From Candidatus Paraprevotella stercoravium (lineage in GTDB: Bacteria > Bacteroidota > Bacteroidia > Bacteroidales > Bacteroidaceae), in the NCBI GenBank assembly GCA_944320795.1, contig CALUIU010000025.1:1-47322 (forward strand): a DNA stretch of 47,322 nucleotides, read 5' to 3'. Positions 17,702 through 24,890 of the stretch are shown here, one piece after another. The position numbers and the translations under genes are program-made. The notes under the pieces are model-generated. The model saw only the letters and a list, made by a program, of their open reading frames with translations. It was not told the DNA's origin and ran no database searches. How positions within the stretch are numbered: position 1 is the first letter of the stretch; the number at the start of each line of letters is the position of its first letter.

Positions 17702-18832
17702 ATGATCAAAAAGAAGATTTGGACGATAGCACTATGCGCTGCAACCGCCCTTTCAGGATGCGGGAACAGCGGAACAGGCAAGACCGAAACGGACGAGTAC
17801 TACCTGCTCATCGGCAGCTACGCCCCAGCTTCGGAAGAAGGTATCAAGGTATATACCTTTGACCAGAACAGTGGCAAGAGCGAGTATGTCAGCGGATTAA
17901 AAGGTATTTCCAACCCTTCGTATCTGACTCCCTCGGCCGATGGAAACCGGGTTTATTCCGTAGCCGAGGACGAAGGCAAAACGGCTTCCCTGCATGCCCT
18001 GACTTTTGACAAAGAAAAAGGCACTCTTGCTCTGCAGAACGAGGAACGCACTTTGGGAGGCGCTCCCTGCTATGTAGCTTTGTCGCCTGACGAACGCTAT
18101 GCCGTGACTGCCAATTATCTGGGTGGAAGCATATCGGTGTTCCCCATCCAACAGGACGGAAAGATTGGTACAGCCCATCCGATTGTCTTCTCCGGAAAGG
18201 GAGCAGATGCCGAACGGCAGAAGCAGCCTCATCTGCACTGTATTCTGTTTACCCCCGACAAGCGTTATCTTTTAGCCAGCGATTTGGGAACAGACCGGAT
18301 TTATTCCTTCCCATTAGACGCATCCAAAACTCTGATAGATACCACCGCACGAAAAGATATCTCATTGCCTCCGGTCACCGGACCACGTCATCTGGCTCCA
18401 TCCCCCGACGGCAAGCACATTTATCTCATGAGCGAGCTTTCAGGGCAGGTCGTGGTCTTCTCTTACGACGAAGCCCGTCTGGACACCATGCAGACCGTAT
18501 TGGCTGACACCTGCCATGCTCAGGGCGGAGCAGATATCCACGTTTCTCCCGACGGGCATTTCGTCTATGCCTCCTGCCGCCTCCAGAACGATGGTATAGC
18601 TATCTTCGAAGCGACTGAAGACGGCAGTCTGACCAAAGTGGGTTATCAGAAAACCGGCGGGCATCCGCGCAACTTCGCTATTTCACCCAACGGCAATTAT
18701 CTGTTGGTGGCCTGCCGTGACGCCAACACCGTAGAGATTTATCAACGTAACCCTGAAACGGGATTATTACAAGATACCGGCCAGCGCATCGAAATGCCCA
18801 AACCGGTATGCCTGAAGTTCGTCAAACGGTAA
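17702..18832 (+). CDS. Lactonase-family beta-propeller lipoprotein
   Basis: A 376-residue lipoprotein with lipobox ALSGC (Cys20). The rest is a seven-bladed propeller of the YbhE/6-phosphogluconolactonase family. Repeats run of the form SPDERYAVTANYLGGSISVF, TPDKRYLLASDLGTDRIYSF, SPDGKHIYLMSEL and SPNGNYLLVACRDANTVEIY. Conserved positions near QPHLHCILFTPD and GPRHLAPSPDG match the family. Cytoplasmic members hydrolyse 6-phosphogluconolactone; a lipid-anchored envelope form cannot serve that pathway in the same way and probably opens another lactone or acts as a binding propeller. It follows the flavodoxin and CMD-cupin genes, so an envelope lactone or aromatic chemistry set is possible. Confidence 0.85.
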   Translation: MIKKKIWTIALCAATALSGCGNSGTGKTETDEYYLLIGSYAPASEEGIKVYTFDQNSGKSEYVSGLKGISNPSYLTPSADGNRVYSVAEDEGKTASLHALTFDKEKGTLALQNEERTLGGAPCYVALSPDERYAVTANYLGGSISVFPIQQDGKIGTAHPIVFSGKGADAERQKQPHLHCILFTPDKRYLLASDLGTDRIYSFPLDASKTLIDTTARKDISLPPVTGPRHLAPSPDGKHIYLMSELSGQVVVFSYDEARLDTMQTVLADTCHAQGGADIHVSPDGHFVYASCRLQNDGIAIFEATEDGSLTKVGYQKTGGHPRNFAISPNGNYLLVACRDANTVEIYQRNPETGLLQDTGQRIEMPKPVCLKFVKR

Positions 18833-18858
18833 CGGATTTTTATAGCACATCAAAAAAC

Positions 18859-18922
18859 ATCCCTCCCCCTTTCCGATCCATGCTCATACAAGCATGATTA
18901 GAAAGAGAGAGGGATATTTTTT
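18859..18922 (+). terminator. Terminator after the lactonase gene
   Basis: A long imperfect stem (ATCCCTCCCCCTTTC at 18859-18873 with GAAAGAGAGAGGGAT at 18901-18915) contains an inner ATGCT/AGCAT hairpin. Six T follow, 27 bases past the stop codon. Confidence 0.75.
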
Positions 18923-18955
18923 ATATCTCAATGTTTGAAACAAGACCAGTAATAA

Positions 18956-19965
18956 CTACAATGCTTCTATTTCATTTTCTGTAAGGCCTGTTGCAGTCTT
19001 TATTTGTTCCAAAGTCAAGCCTATCGCCTTCATATTACGGGCAATAGCTCTTTTCTCTTCAGCTTTACCTTCGGCACGGCCCTCAACTTTTCCTTCTGCG
19101 TGACCTTCCGCACGACCTTCTGCAAGGCCTTTTTTCCAGCCGGCCTCACGAGCATCCTCTTCTACAATGCGGCTCACCCGATAACGGTCCAAGGCTTTAT
19201 CATAAGCGATCCGGTCTTCCAAAGAAAGATTCGCTACAGCGGCCAGTTCCTCCAGTCTACTAAAGACCTGCTCCTTCAAAGCATCAGGCATTCGGTTCCA
19301 ATGTTGCATATTCTTAAGCGTATAAATAAGTTTGTCATATAAAGTTTCACATTCATTCAGTTCCTTTTTGAAGAAAGGAAACTGAAGGTAAATCTGACGG
19401 AAATGGGCATTGACCACCTTACCGCTTTCCCGGTCGGCAATCACCGTATCGGTACGAAATTTATCTTCCAGCCCGGGTTCTGAGAAATTCATCAGGAAGA
19501 CGCCATATACGGTAGACAGTTTGTAACGACTGCCATAACTGTCCGGTTTCGGTTCGCCCAAAAAGTCGTTGTCCTCCTCCAGATCCGATTCGGTCTGGCA
19601 CAATTCGCGCTCTTTCTGTTTCTTTTCACGAATATTTTCCACCTGCCTTCCTATGGCACGGTACATATAGAACAGCGTACGGTCCAAAAAGTTACTGTGC
19701 ATGCGGTTCTGCATTTCCACAATAATATATTCCCCGGTAGTGGTCAGACAATAAAGGTCATAGATAATACCCGCATCGTCCATATTGTCCGAACGGTTTT
19801 CCTTATCCAGAAAAATCAGGTTTTCAATCTGATGCTCCCCAGCCAACAGTTCATTCAGCAAAGTTATCAGTAAATCTTACTTGCAGGCTGCCCGAAGATA
19901 ATCTTAAAACCAATATCTGTAAACGGATTCACGAAATGACTACCGATAAAATCAGAACGACTCAT
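18956..19965 (-). pseudogene. Rpn-family (PD-(D/E)XK) nuclease gene with a one-base frameshift
   Basis: The intact reading frame from ATG 19965 gives MSRSDFIGSHFVNPFTDIGF then KIIFGQPASK, the conserved N-terminus of Rpn/transposase-like nucleases, and hits stops near 19875. A frame one base over continues as DLLITLLNELLAGEHQIENL and runs 301 residues from an internal ATG at 19861 to the stop at 18956. Adding one base near 19876-19880 (after AGTAA on the minus strand) would restore one frame. The nuclease motif is visible (IIYDLYCLTTTGEYIIVEMQ, with D, E and Q), and the C-terminus has the usual GRAEGHAEGKVEGRAEGK repeats. GGAGGGG precedes ATG 19965. Likely a recent inactivation, a sequencing error, or less likely programmed frameshifting. 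Confidence 0.82.
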
Positions 19966-20092
19966 ATCCCCTCCTTTCTTTTAAAAACCCTTCATTCTAC
20001 AAATGTATTTATTTTTTGCATAAAGAGCAATACAAACCCTCCTTTTATCGCACTCCTTTTTCTTTCATGTGCCCAGTTAAATTTTCCATCAA

Positions 20093-20383
20093 TTAGAGTA
20101 ATCTCAAAGTTCCAATTAAATACTCCAGACACATGCCGACCTTATTTTGTGGAGTAATCGATGAATCACAAAAAATCTTATTAAGGATCTTTAAATAATT
20201 CAACAGTATAGAAGGATTATAATTCTGGGTTGTCATCTCTAAAACCTTTTTTGAGTATTCAATCCACATATTACAAACCCCAAGAGAAAGAGCAGGATCT
20301 CCCATTTTTTGTAATCCATCATCTATTACTTCTTTAATAAATTTGAAAGCTAACTCCCTATTATAATAATTATTCATCATCAT
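20093..20383 (-). CDS. Small hypothetical protein (orphan)
   Basis: A 96-residue AT-rich protein, predicted all helical, without signal peptide or membrane segment. Recognisable stretches are NRELAFKFIKEVIDDGLQKM, LSLGVCNMWIEYSKKVLEM and SILLNYLKILNKIF. I do not recognise a family. Its start overlaps the end of the upstream membrane protein gene by 14 bases, which implies translational coupling and a two-gene unit. The low GC compared with flanking core genes suggests acquisition by transfer. An immunity-type or membrane partner role is possible but not supported by motifs. Confidence 0.6.
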   Translation of the reverse strand: MMMNNYYNRELAFKFIKEVIDDGLQKMGDPALSLGVCNMWIEYSKKVLEMTTQNYNPSILLNYLKILNKIFCDSSITPQNKVGMCLEYLIGTLRLL

Positions 20384-20768
20384 TACTTTTATTAATTTTA
20401 TCTATCTCTTCTTTTAATTCAGAAGGAGTTTTAGGAATTCCATCTATAATATCATGCGCTAGTTGATTCAAGGACTCATTCCATTTTCTCATTTTATGTG
20501 TATTAAAACGAATCCCAAAACCTTCGAAATTATCGAACAAAGGCATTAATACTAATATTAACCATAAAATAAAGATTAGATTTTTACCATTAAACTGATT
20601 GAAAAAAGTAAAATTAGTCAATTCGGAAAAGTTTTTAAAAACATAGATACTCGTTCCTATTAACAATATTATATACCAAATCCTTCTAATCCAGTTTAAT
20701 TCTAATTCTATCCTTTCTCCATCCATAAAGAATGAATGTATCGTATTCCAAAACTTTCTCATAAACAA
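20370..20768 (-). CDS. Small two-pass membrane protein (orphan)
   Basis: A 132-residue protein with two predicted membrane helices (about 29-46, RIWYIILLIGTSIYVF, and about 64-80, LIFILWLILVLMPLF). A charged C-terminal tail ends EEIDKINKSNDDE. No family is recognised. Met codons at residues 1 and 3 are both possible starts (20768 or 20762). It overlaps the following 96-residue gene by 14 bases. Codon use is strongly AT-rich. No convincing promoter is visible in the 130 bases upstream, where a diverged repeat begins at 20899. Confidence 0.62.
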   Translation of the reverse strand: MFMRKFWNTIHSFFMDGERIELELNWIRRIWYIILLIGTSIYVFKNFSELTNFTFFNQFNGKNLIFILWLILVLMPLFDNFEGFGIRFNTHKMRKWNESLNQLAHDIIDGIPKTPSELKEEIDKINKSNDDE

Positions 20769-20898
20769 TAAAAATATTATAATCGTTAGAACTCTAAAGG
20801 TTCTTTCATTGTCTCATCAAAAATCTTATATTTGCTTTTTGTAAAGAAAACTATCCATTATGTTAAAGATTATCTATATGTTAGAAATTTACCTTAAG

Positions 20899-20986
20899 TA
20901 ACTATTTAATATTTAAACATTTCCTATGTAGATTAGTTGCAATATTTTCCTTTCTTAATTTAAAGACATTTGTAATCAACTACTTA
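20899..20986. repeat. Direct repeat copy 1 (diverged)
   Basis: This stretch resembles 21760-21860 in the same orientation. Both begin TAACTATT, share ATGTAG near the middle and end in near-identical stretches (ATTTGTAATCAACTACTTA here, ATTTGCAATCATCTACTTA there). Identity is roughly 70-75% by eye with small gaps. The sequence between the copies is the 252-residue orphan gene. Confidence 0.55.
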
Positions 20987-20991
20987 GGAAG

Positions 20992-21750
20992 TTAATTTAT
21001 AGTGTGTTGATTGATGTATTCATTGATAAAATGCTCTTTTTTTTCTTTTTCATGAAAGTTCAAACGATTAGTTTTAACAAAATACAAAAAGGCACCAATA
21101 TAAAAAACACTAAATAAAAGTATAAAAACATAAGAAGACAAATTTATGCTATTACTATAAATATAATAGAAGCACGATATAATTAATGAAAATAAGGCAT
21201 CAAAAATCAATATTTTTTTCTTAATATTCTTTGCTTTTATATATTCTGTATCATTACTTAATAGGTCATCTATTTGAGTAGCCCAAATAAATTCTGCTTC
21301 GGAGCGAAGTTCCTTTATATTTTTAATATCATTTTGTTGATTAATCTTATCGTTATATTCTTGTTTTTTAAAGTAATTATTTAATTCAGAAAGGGAATAT
21401 GGATGAAAATTATTACACTGTGTTTCATTAATCATAAAAGCATAATTTTCTGTTCCATCTTGTTTTAGGACAAACACAATATTATCAAAAATAAAAGGAT
21501 GAAACATGTAAGATCGTTCTTGAGTAGAAATTATAATTGACTTATTAGCTGTAATATATTGCCAGTTTCCCTTGTATACTTTTCCATTAAATGATATAAT
21601 TAAAGAACCGTCTTTTTGAAAAATATAAACTTCTTTATTGTTGCATTCATTAAAAATAAGCCACGACTTATTACATAAAATGTTTTTTACATCTAAATCC
21701 TCTTTATAACTTTCATATTTATTCAATATATCCAATAAGTAAGTTTTCAT
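20992..21750 (-). CDS. Hypothetical protein with two C-terminal membrane helices
   Basis: A 252-residue protein. The N-terminal 130 residues are beta-rich, with SWLIFNECNNKEVYIFQKDG, SLIISFNGKVYKGNWQYI and an NYAFMINETQCNNF stretch, like a small WG- or lipocalin-like sensor domain. A coiled, charged linker follows at about 130-175. Two membrane helices cover about 180-200 and 206-226, and a basic tail ends the protein. I do not name a family. It is AT-rich and flanked by two diverged direct repeats, one just upstream of the start. The topology (soluble N-terminal domain, paired helices at the C-terminus) recalls some effector or immunity proteins, but that is only resemblance. Confidence 0.65.
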   Translation of the reverse strand: MKTYLLDILNKYESYKEDLDVKNILCNKSWLIFNECNNKEVYIFQKDGSLIISFNGKVYKGNWQYITANKSIIISTQERSYMFHPFIFDNIVFVLKQDGTENYAFMINETQCNNFHPYSLSELNNYFKKQEYNDKINQQNDIKNIKELRSEAEFIWATQIDDLLSNDTEYIKAKNIKKKILIFDALFSLIISCFYYIYSNSINLSSYVFILLFSVFYIGAFLYFVKTNRLNFHEKEKKEHFINEYINQHTIN

Positions 21751-21759
21751 AATAATAAA

Positions 21760-21860
21760 TAACTATTCAGTATTGATTGTATACTTAAGATTTCAAATGT
21801 AGGTTTGCTGCATAATATTCTCTAGTCATATACAAAATGATATTTGCAATCATCTACTTA
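21760..21860. repeat. Direct repeat copy 2 (diverged)
   Basis: Partner of 20899-20986. It begins 10 bases upstream of the 252-residue gene's start and includes its -7 element (21794-21801). In copy 1 the matching position reads TACATAGG, so the promoter there appears lost. Either a duplicated upstream region or recombination flanks. Confidence 0.55.
21794..21801 (-). promoter_or_regulatory. -7 promoter element of the 252-residue orphan gene
   Basis: TACATTTG on the minus strand matches TAnnTTTG and would start transcription near 21788, about 38 bases before the ATG. No -33 TTG is evident at the right distance. Confidence 0.45.
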
Positions 21861-22536
21861 TCAAAAAAGCGTTATATAATATAATTAGGTACATGCAAAT
21901 ATAAGAAAAATATAAAAGACGCATAATTATATAATTATAATAATGATTTTAGCAACAAAAATTTAACATTAGAGATTAAGCTTTTCTGTTTCTCATTATC
22001 CCCACTCCCCTTCTGTCATTTTGTCAAAACCACCCTCTGAAACTTCCATTTCTCACACCCCAACCCACAAAACTCTCAAAAACACGATTCTCAGCAAGCA
22101 AATATCCCCACAACAAGCTATACCCCAAACAGATAAGCACAAAATCAGCACATTCACGCACGCCTCATCCGGAAGAAGAAAGACAAGAATATTTACTTTT
22201 CCGGTCTTCAAAAACAAGCCTCCCGATGATTCTTGCACTTCATCTCGGGTAGTTCAGAAAACCACCGTGGTGATTTCCGGCAATCACCGTGCTGCTTCGG
22301 GCGAAGGACCGCGGTAAGCGTTCCGCATTTTCGTAATATTTTTGTATAAATCCCGTATATATGCAGTTTTCTTAGCCCATTATACTGCATATTTATGCAA
22401 AAGAAATTCTAAAATACTCGGTTTGAAAAAGGTGCCTGTCAGGGATTCCGGCAAAACGGTAGCAGAATGCATGCGGATAAGCATAACCGTCTGTCATAAT
22501 GCCCCGGCAATCGTTCACATTTTTTTGCGTCTTTCG
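21861..22536. other. Gene-poor region with C-rich tract and GC hairpins
   Basis: About 21861-21980 is plain AT-rich sequence. From about 21995 to 22150 the plus strand is rich in C and A and very poor in G, so the minus strand has G runs (GGGGAGTGGGG, GGGTTGGGG). From 22262 to 22320 sits a GC-rich cluster of short hairpins: GGTGATT/AATCACC with a six-base loop, CTTC/GAAG, and the palindrome ACCGCGGT. A 98-codon frame at 22021-22317 has low-complexity composition and is probably not a gene. Function unknown; a small RNA or a decayed element would fit. Confidence 0.4.
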
Positions 22537-22567
22537 TTGTATTTTATTTAGGAAACAATTATCTTTG
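22537..22567 (+). promoter_or_regulatory. Promoter of the GYF-CD225 gene
   Basis: TTG at 22537-22539, a 20-base spacer, and TATCTTTG at 22560-22567: a full match to the Bacteroidetes consensus. The leader to ATG 22597 is about 23 bases. Confidence 0.7.
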
Positions 22568-22596
22568 ATAATAGACTTTCAAAACATCGCACGTTT

Positions 22597-23019
22597 ATGA
22601 AATATTATATCAAACGAAAGAATAAGGTTCAGGGGCCTTTCAGCAAGGAGGAGCTCAAGGCGCGCACCCTTCTGCCCACAGTTTTGGTGCGCACGGAAAA
22701 CTCCGAAGAATGGGTCCGTGCCGATCACTGCAAGGACCTGGAGGGGACTGTCGTGCCGATGCCCAACACCTGGTGGCTCATATCACTCATCACCGTATTC
22801 GTCTGCCTGCCCTTCGGCATTGTGGGACTGCTCCGGGCGTACCGCATTCAAGACCTTTATCACGAAGGGAAAATAGCCGAAGCGCGCGTCATGAGTCAGG
22901 ACACGGGCCGACTGATCAAAATAGGCATTGCCTGCGGTCTGCTGCTCTACCTGATGCTGCTGGCGTTCCACGGCGCGGCCATCATCAAATCCCTGAATGC
23001 AGAGGGTATTTTTTTCTAA
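22597..23019 (+). CDS. GYF_2 plus CD225/dispanin-like membrane protein
   Basis: A 140-residue protein. Residues 1-50 are a GYF_2-type domain (KYYIKRKNKVQGPFSKEELK and a W at about 39). Residues about 57-130 resemble the CD225/dispanin family: a first membrane helix NTWWLISLITVFVCLPFGIV, a conserved cytoplasmic loop with YRIQDLYHEGKIAEARVMSQ, then helix IKIGIACGLLLYLMLL. Such pairs are common in Bacteroidetes with unknown role; eukaryotic relatives (IFITM) alter membranes. It has a strong promoter and an inverted repeat after its stop. It is GC-richer than the region to its left. Confidence 0.85.
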   Translation: MKYYIKRKNKVQGPFSKEELKARTLLPTVLVRTENSEEWVRADHCKDLEGTVVPMPNTWWLISLITVFVCLPFGIVGLLRAYRIQDLYHEGKIAEARVMSQDTGRLIKIGIACGLLLYLMLLAFHGAAIIKSLNAEGIFF

Positions 23020-23040
23020 GAAAAAGTTCATTTTTAGCAT

Positions 23041-23078
23041 AAGATAGTGAAAATCCTTTTTAGCTTTTTCACTATCTT
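23041..23078. repeat. Perfect 13-bp inverted repeat overlapping a promoter
   Basis: AAGATAGTGAAAA (23041-23053) and its exact complement (23066-23078) are separated by 12 bases. The right arm contains most of the -7 element of the DUF2148 gene. It could terminate the upstream gene, act as an operator, or both. There is no good T run after the right arm. Confidence 0.7.
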
Positions 23079-23080
23079 TG
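23073..23080 (+). promoter_or_regulatory. -7 promoter element of the DUF2148 gene
   Basis: TATCTTTG matches TAnnTTTG exactly. The ATG at 23112 follows after a short leader. The element sits in the right arm of an inverted repeat, which suggests that a bound factor or RNA structure could affect its use. Confidence 0.6.
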
Positions 23081-23111
23081 CATTTGTTTTTGCGAATAGA
23101 AATCCAACGAT

Positions 23112-23654
23112 ATGAAGAATGAAAGAGAACTCAGACATGAACTGGCCGTAAGCGCGGCAAAAGAGATGATGCGGGTCGCCCGCACCGCTCCCAAGGCCAA
23201 GGGCATGGATCTGATTGAAATAGGTCTGTGCGACACAAAAGAGGAACTGGAACTGCTGGCTGCCACCATGGAAACCATGTATGAGAGCAACGGGTTCAAG
23301 TTCTTCCTGCGCGACGCCGGAAACATCCGCGAGGCAGAAGCGGTGGTGCTCATCGGCACCCGTGAACAGACATTGGGACTGAACTGCGCCTATTGCGGAG
23401 CGCCCACCTGCGCGGAAAAGGGTGCGGACGCGCCTTGTGCCTTCAACTCCATTGATGTGGGCATCGCCGTGGGTTCGGCCTGCGCCACTGCGGCCCGCCT
23501 GCATGTGGACACCCGGGTGATGTACTCGGCCGGAAGCGCCGCCCAGCGGTTGGGATGGCCCGTAGCAGACTGCCGCAACGTGATTGCCATTCCGGTGGCA
23601 GCCGCTTCCAAGAATCCGTTCTTTGACCGTAAGCCTAAAGAGAACAAGGCGTAA
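23112..23654 (+). CDS. DUF2148 ferredoxin-domain protein
   Basis: A 180-residue cytoplasmic protein of the DUF2148 family (ferredoxin-like domain). An N-terminal helix (ELAVSAAKEMMRVARTAPKA) leads to a central domain. The family's Cys cluster is in LNCAYCGAPTCAEK and DAPCAF, four Cys that probably hold an iron-sulfur cluster, and a further CATAA motif follows at about 124. Length and Cys spacing fit the family. Function is unproven, though redox or metal-binding roles are assumed. It lies 72 bases upstream of agmatine deiminase on the same strand, so they may share a transcript. Confidence 0.85.
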   Translation: MKNERELRHELAVSAAKEMMRVARTAPKAKGMDLIEIGLCDTKEELELLAATMETMYESNGFKFFLRDAGNIREAEAVVLIGTREQTLGLNCAYCGAPTCAEKGADAPCAFNSIDVGIAVGSACATAARLHVDTRVMYSAGSAAQRLGWPVADCRNVIAIPVAAASKNPFFDRKPKENKA

Positions 23655-23726
23655 AGGTTCCGGAAGAACCGGTTCTTTCAATAAAAACAAAGTTTAGATC
23701 AAAATAATCTGGAAATATTTTAAAGA

Positions 23727-24854
23727 ATGGGACTACAATTCAATGTCAGAAGTCAGGAAAAAGATAACCTCACTCTGGAACTGAAGTTCGAAGAGGGAAA
23801 CGTCGTCAAGTTACCGAAGGCCGAGGGGCCGTTTCTGCCGGCGGAATGGTATCCGCAGAGCGGTGTGCAGCTCACCTGGCCGCATAAGGACACCGACTGG
23901 TGCGACCTGTTGCCGCAAGTGACGGAGTGCTATGTGCGCATGGCTTATGAGATTGCCAGCCGCGAGAAGCTGCTCATCGTCACTCCGAAAAAGGAGGCGG
24001 TAGAGAAACTGCTCTCTGAGAAACTGCCGGCAAACGTGTTGCCAAACATCCTGTGGATGGAATGCCCCACCAACGACACGTGGGCGCGCGACCATGGCTT
24101 CATCACCTGTATGAGCGAACAGGGTGCCGAACTGCTGGACTTCCGTTTCAACGGCTGGGGCATGAAGTTTGCCGCCAACTACGACAACCAGATCAATCGC
24201 CGCCTCTTTGCCGCGAAGATGGTGCGGGGCGACTACCGGAACCATCTGGGCTTCGTGCTCGAAGGGGGCGCCATCGAAAGCGACGGCGAGGGTACCATCC
24301 TGACCACTTCTCCCTGTCTGCTGGCTCCGAACCGCAATGAGCCGAAGAGCCGCGAGGAGATCGAGGAGTATCTAAAACAGGCGTTCCATGCCAAACGGGT
24401 GCTGTGGCTGGACCACGGTTATCTGGCGGGCGACGACACGGACAGTCATGTGGACACTCTGGCGCGCCTCTGCCCGAACGACACCATCGCTTATGTGCAG
24501 TGCACCGACAAGAACGATGAGCACTATGAGGAGCTATTCCGCATGGAAGAGCAGCTCAAGGAGTTCCGCACACTGGAAGGTGAGCCCTACAAACTGGTGC
24601 CGCTGCCGATGGCCGACGCGGCGTTTGACGAGGACGGACAACGCCTGCCGGCCACTTACGCCAACTTCCTGATCCTGAACGATGCCGTGCTGATGCCTAC
24701 CTATAATCAGCCGGCCAAGGACGAACTGGCCCTGAAGCAGTTGCAGAAGGCTTTCCCGAAACACAGCATCGTGGGCATCGACTGCCGCGTGCTCATCGAA
24801 CAGCACGGATCGCTGCACTGCTGCACCATGCAATATCCGGCCGGTGTGTTGTAA
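23727..24854 (+). CDS. aguA: Agmatine deiminase
   Basis: A 375-residue peptidylarginine-deiminase-fold enzyme that converts agmatine to N-carbamoylputrescine and ammonia. Motifs in order: FLPAEWYPQSGVQLTWPH (substrate end), TNDTWARDHG with the catalytic Asp, FVLEGGAIESDGEGTILTT, YLAGDDTDSHVDT with the catalytic His, and near the C-terminus GSLHCCTMQYP, where the first Cys (about 365) is the nucleophile. About 33 residues precede the usual start of the family; no internal Met gives a better start. It is followed after 36 bases by N-carbamoylputrescine amidase, completing the two-step route to putrescine. Confidence 0.93.
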   Translation: MGLQFNVRSQEKDNLTLELKFEEGNVVKLPKAEGPFLPAEWYPQSGVQLTWPHKDTDWCDLLPQVTECYVRMAYEIASREKLLIVTPKKEAVEKLLSEKLPANVLPNILWMECPTNDTWARDHGFITCMSEQGAELLDFRFNGWGMKFAANYDNQINRRLFAAKMVRGDYRNHLGFVLEGGAIESDGEGTILTTSPCLLAPNRNEPKSREEIEEYLKQAFHAKRVLWLDHGYLAGDDTDSHVDTLARLCPNDTIAYVQCTDKNDEHYEELFRMEEQLKEFRTLEGEPYKLVPLPMADAAFDEDGQRLPATYANFLILNDAVLMPTYNQPAKDELALKQLQKAFPKHSIVGIDCRVLIEQHGSLHCCTMQYPAGVL

Positions 24855-24890
24855 CCCCATATCCCATCATCATTTCATAAACAAATCATT

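Noticed and set aside
20827-20834. Plus-strand TATATTTG promoter-like element
   Set aside because: No gene follows on that strand and no TTG is at the right distance; expected by chance in such AT-rich sequence.
22021-22317. 98-codon plus-strand frame in the C-rich region
   Set aside because: Composition is low in complexity (many S, T, P, K), it has no recognisable motif, and it follows the base skew of the tract rather than codon structure.
18956-22596. Insertion sequence, integrase or phage in the AT-rich stretch
   Set aside because: No transposase with DDE motifs, integrase or terminal inverted repeats were found; the Rpn gene is a nuclease family and not evidence of an active element by itself.
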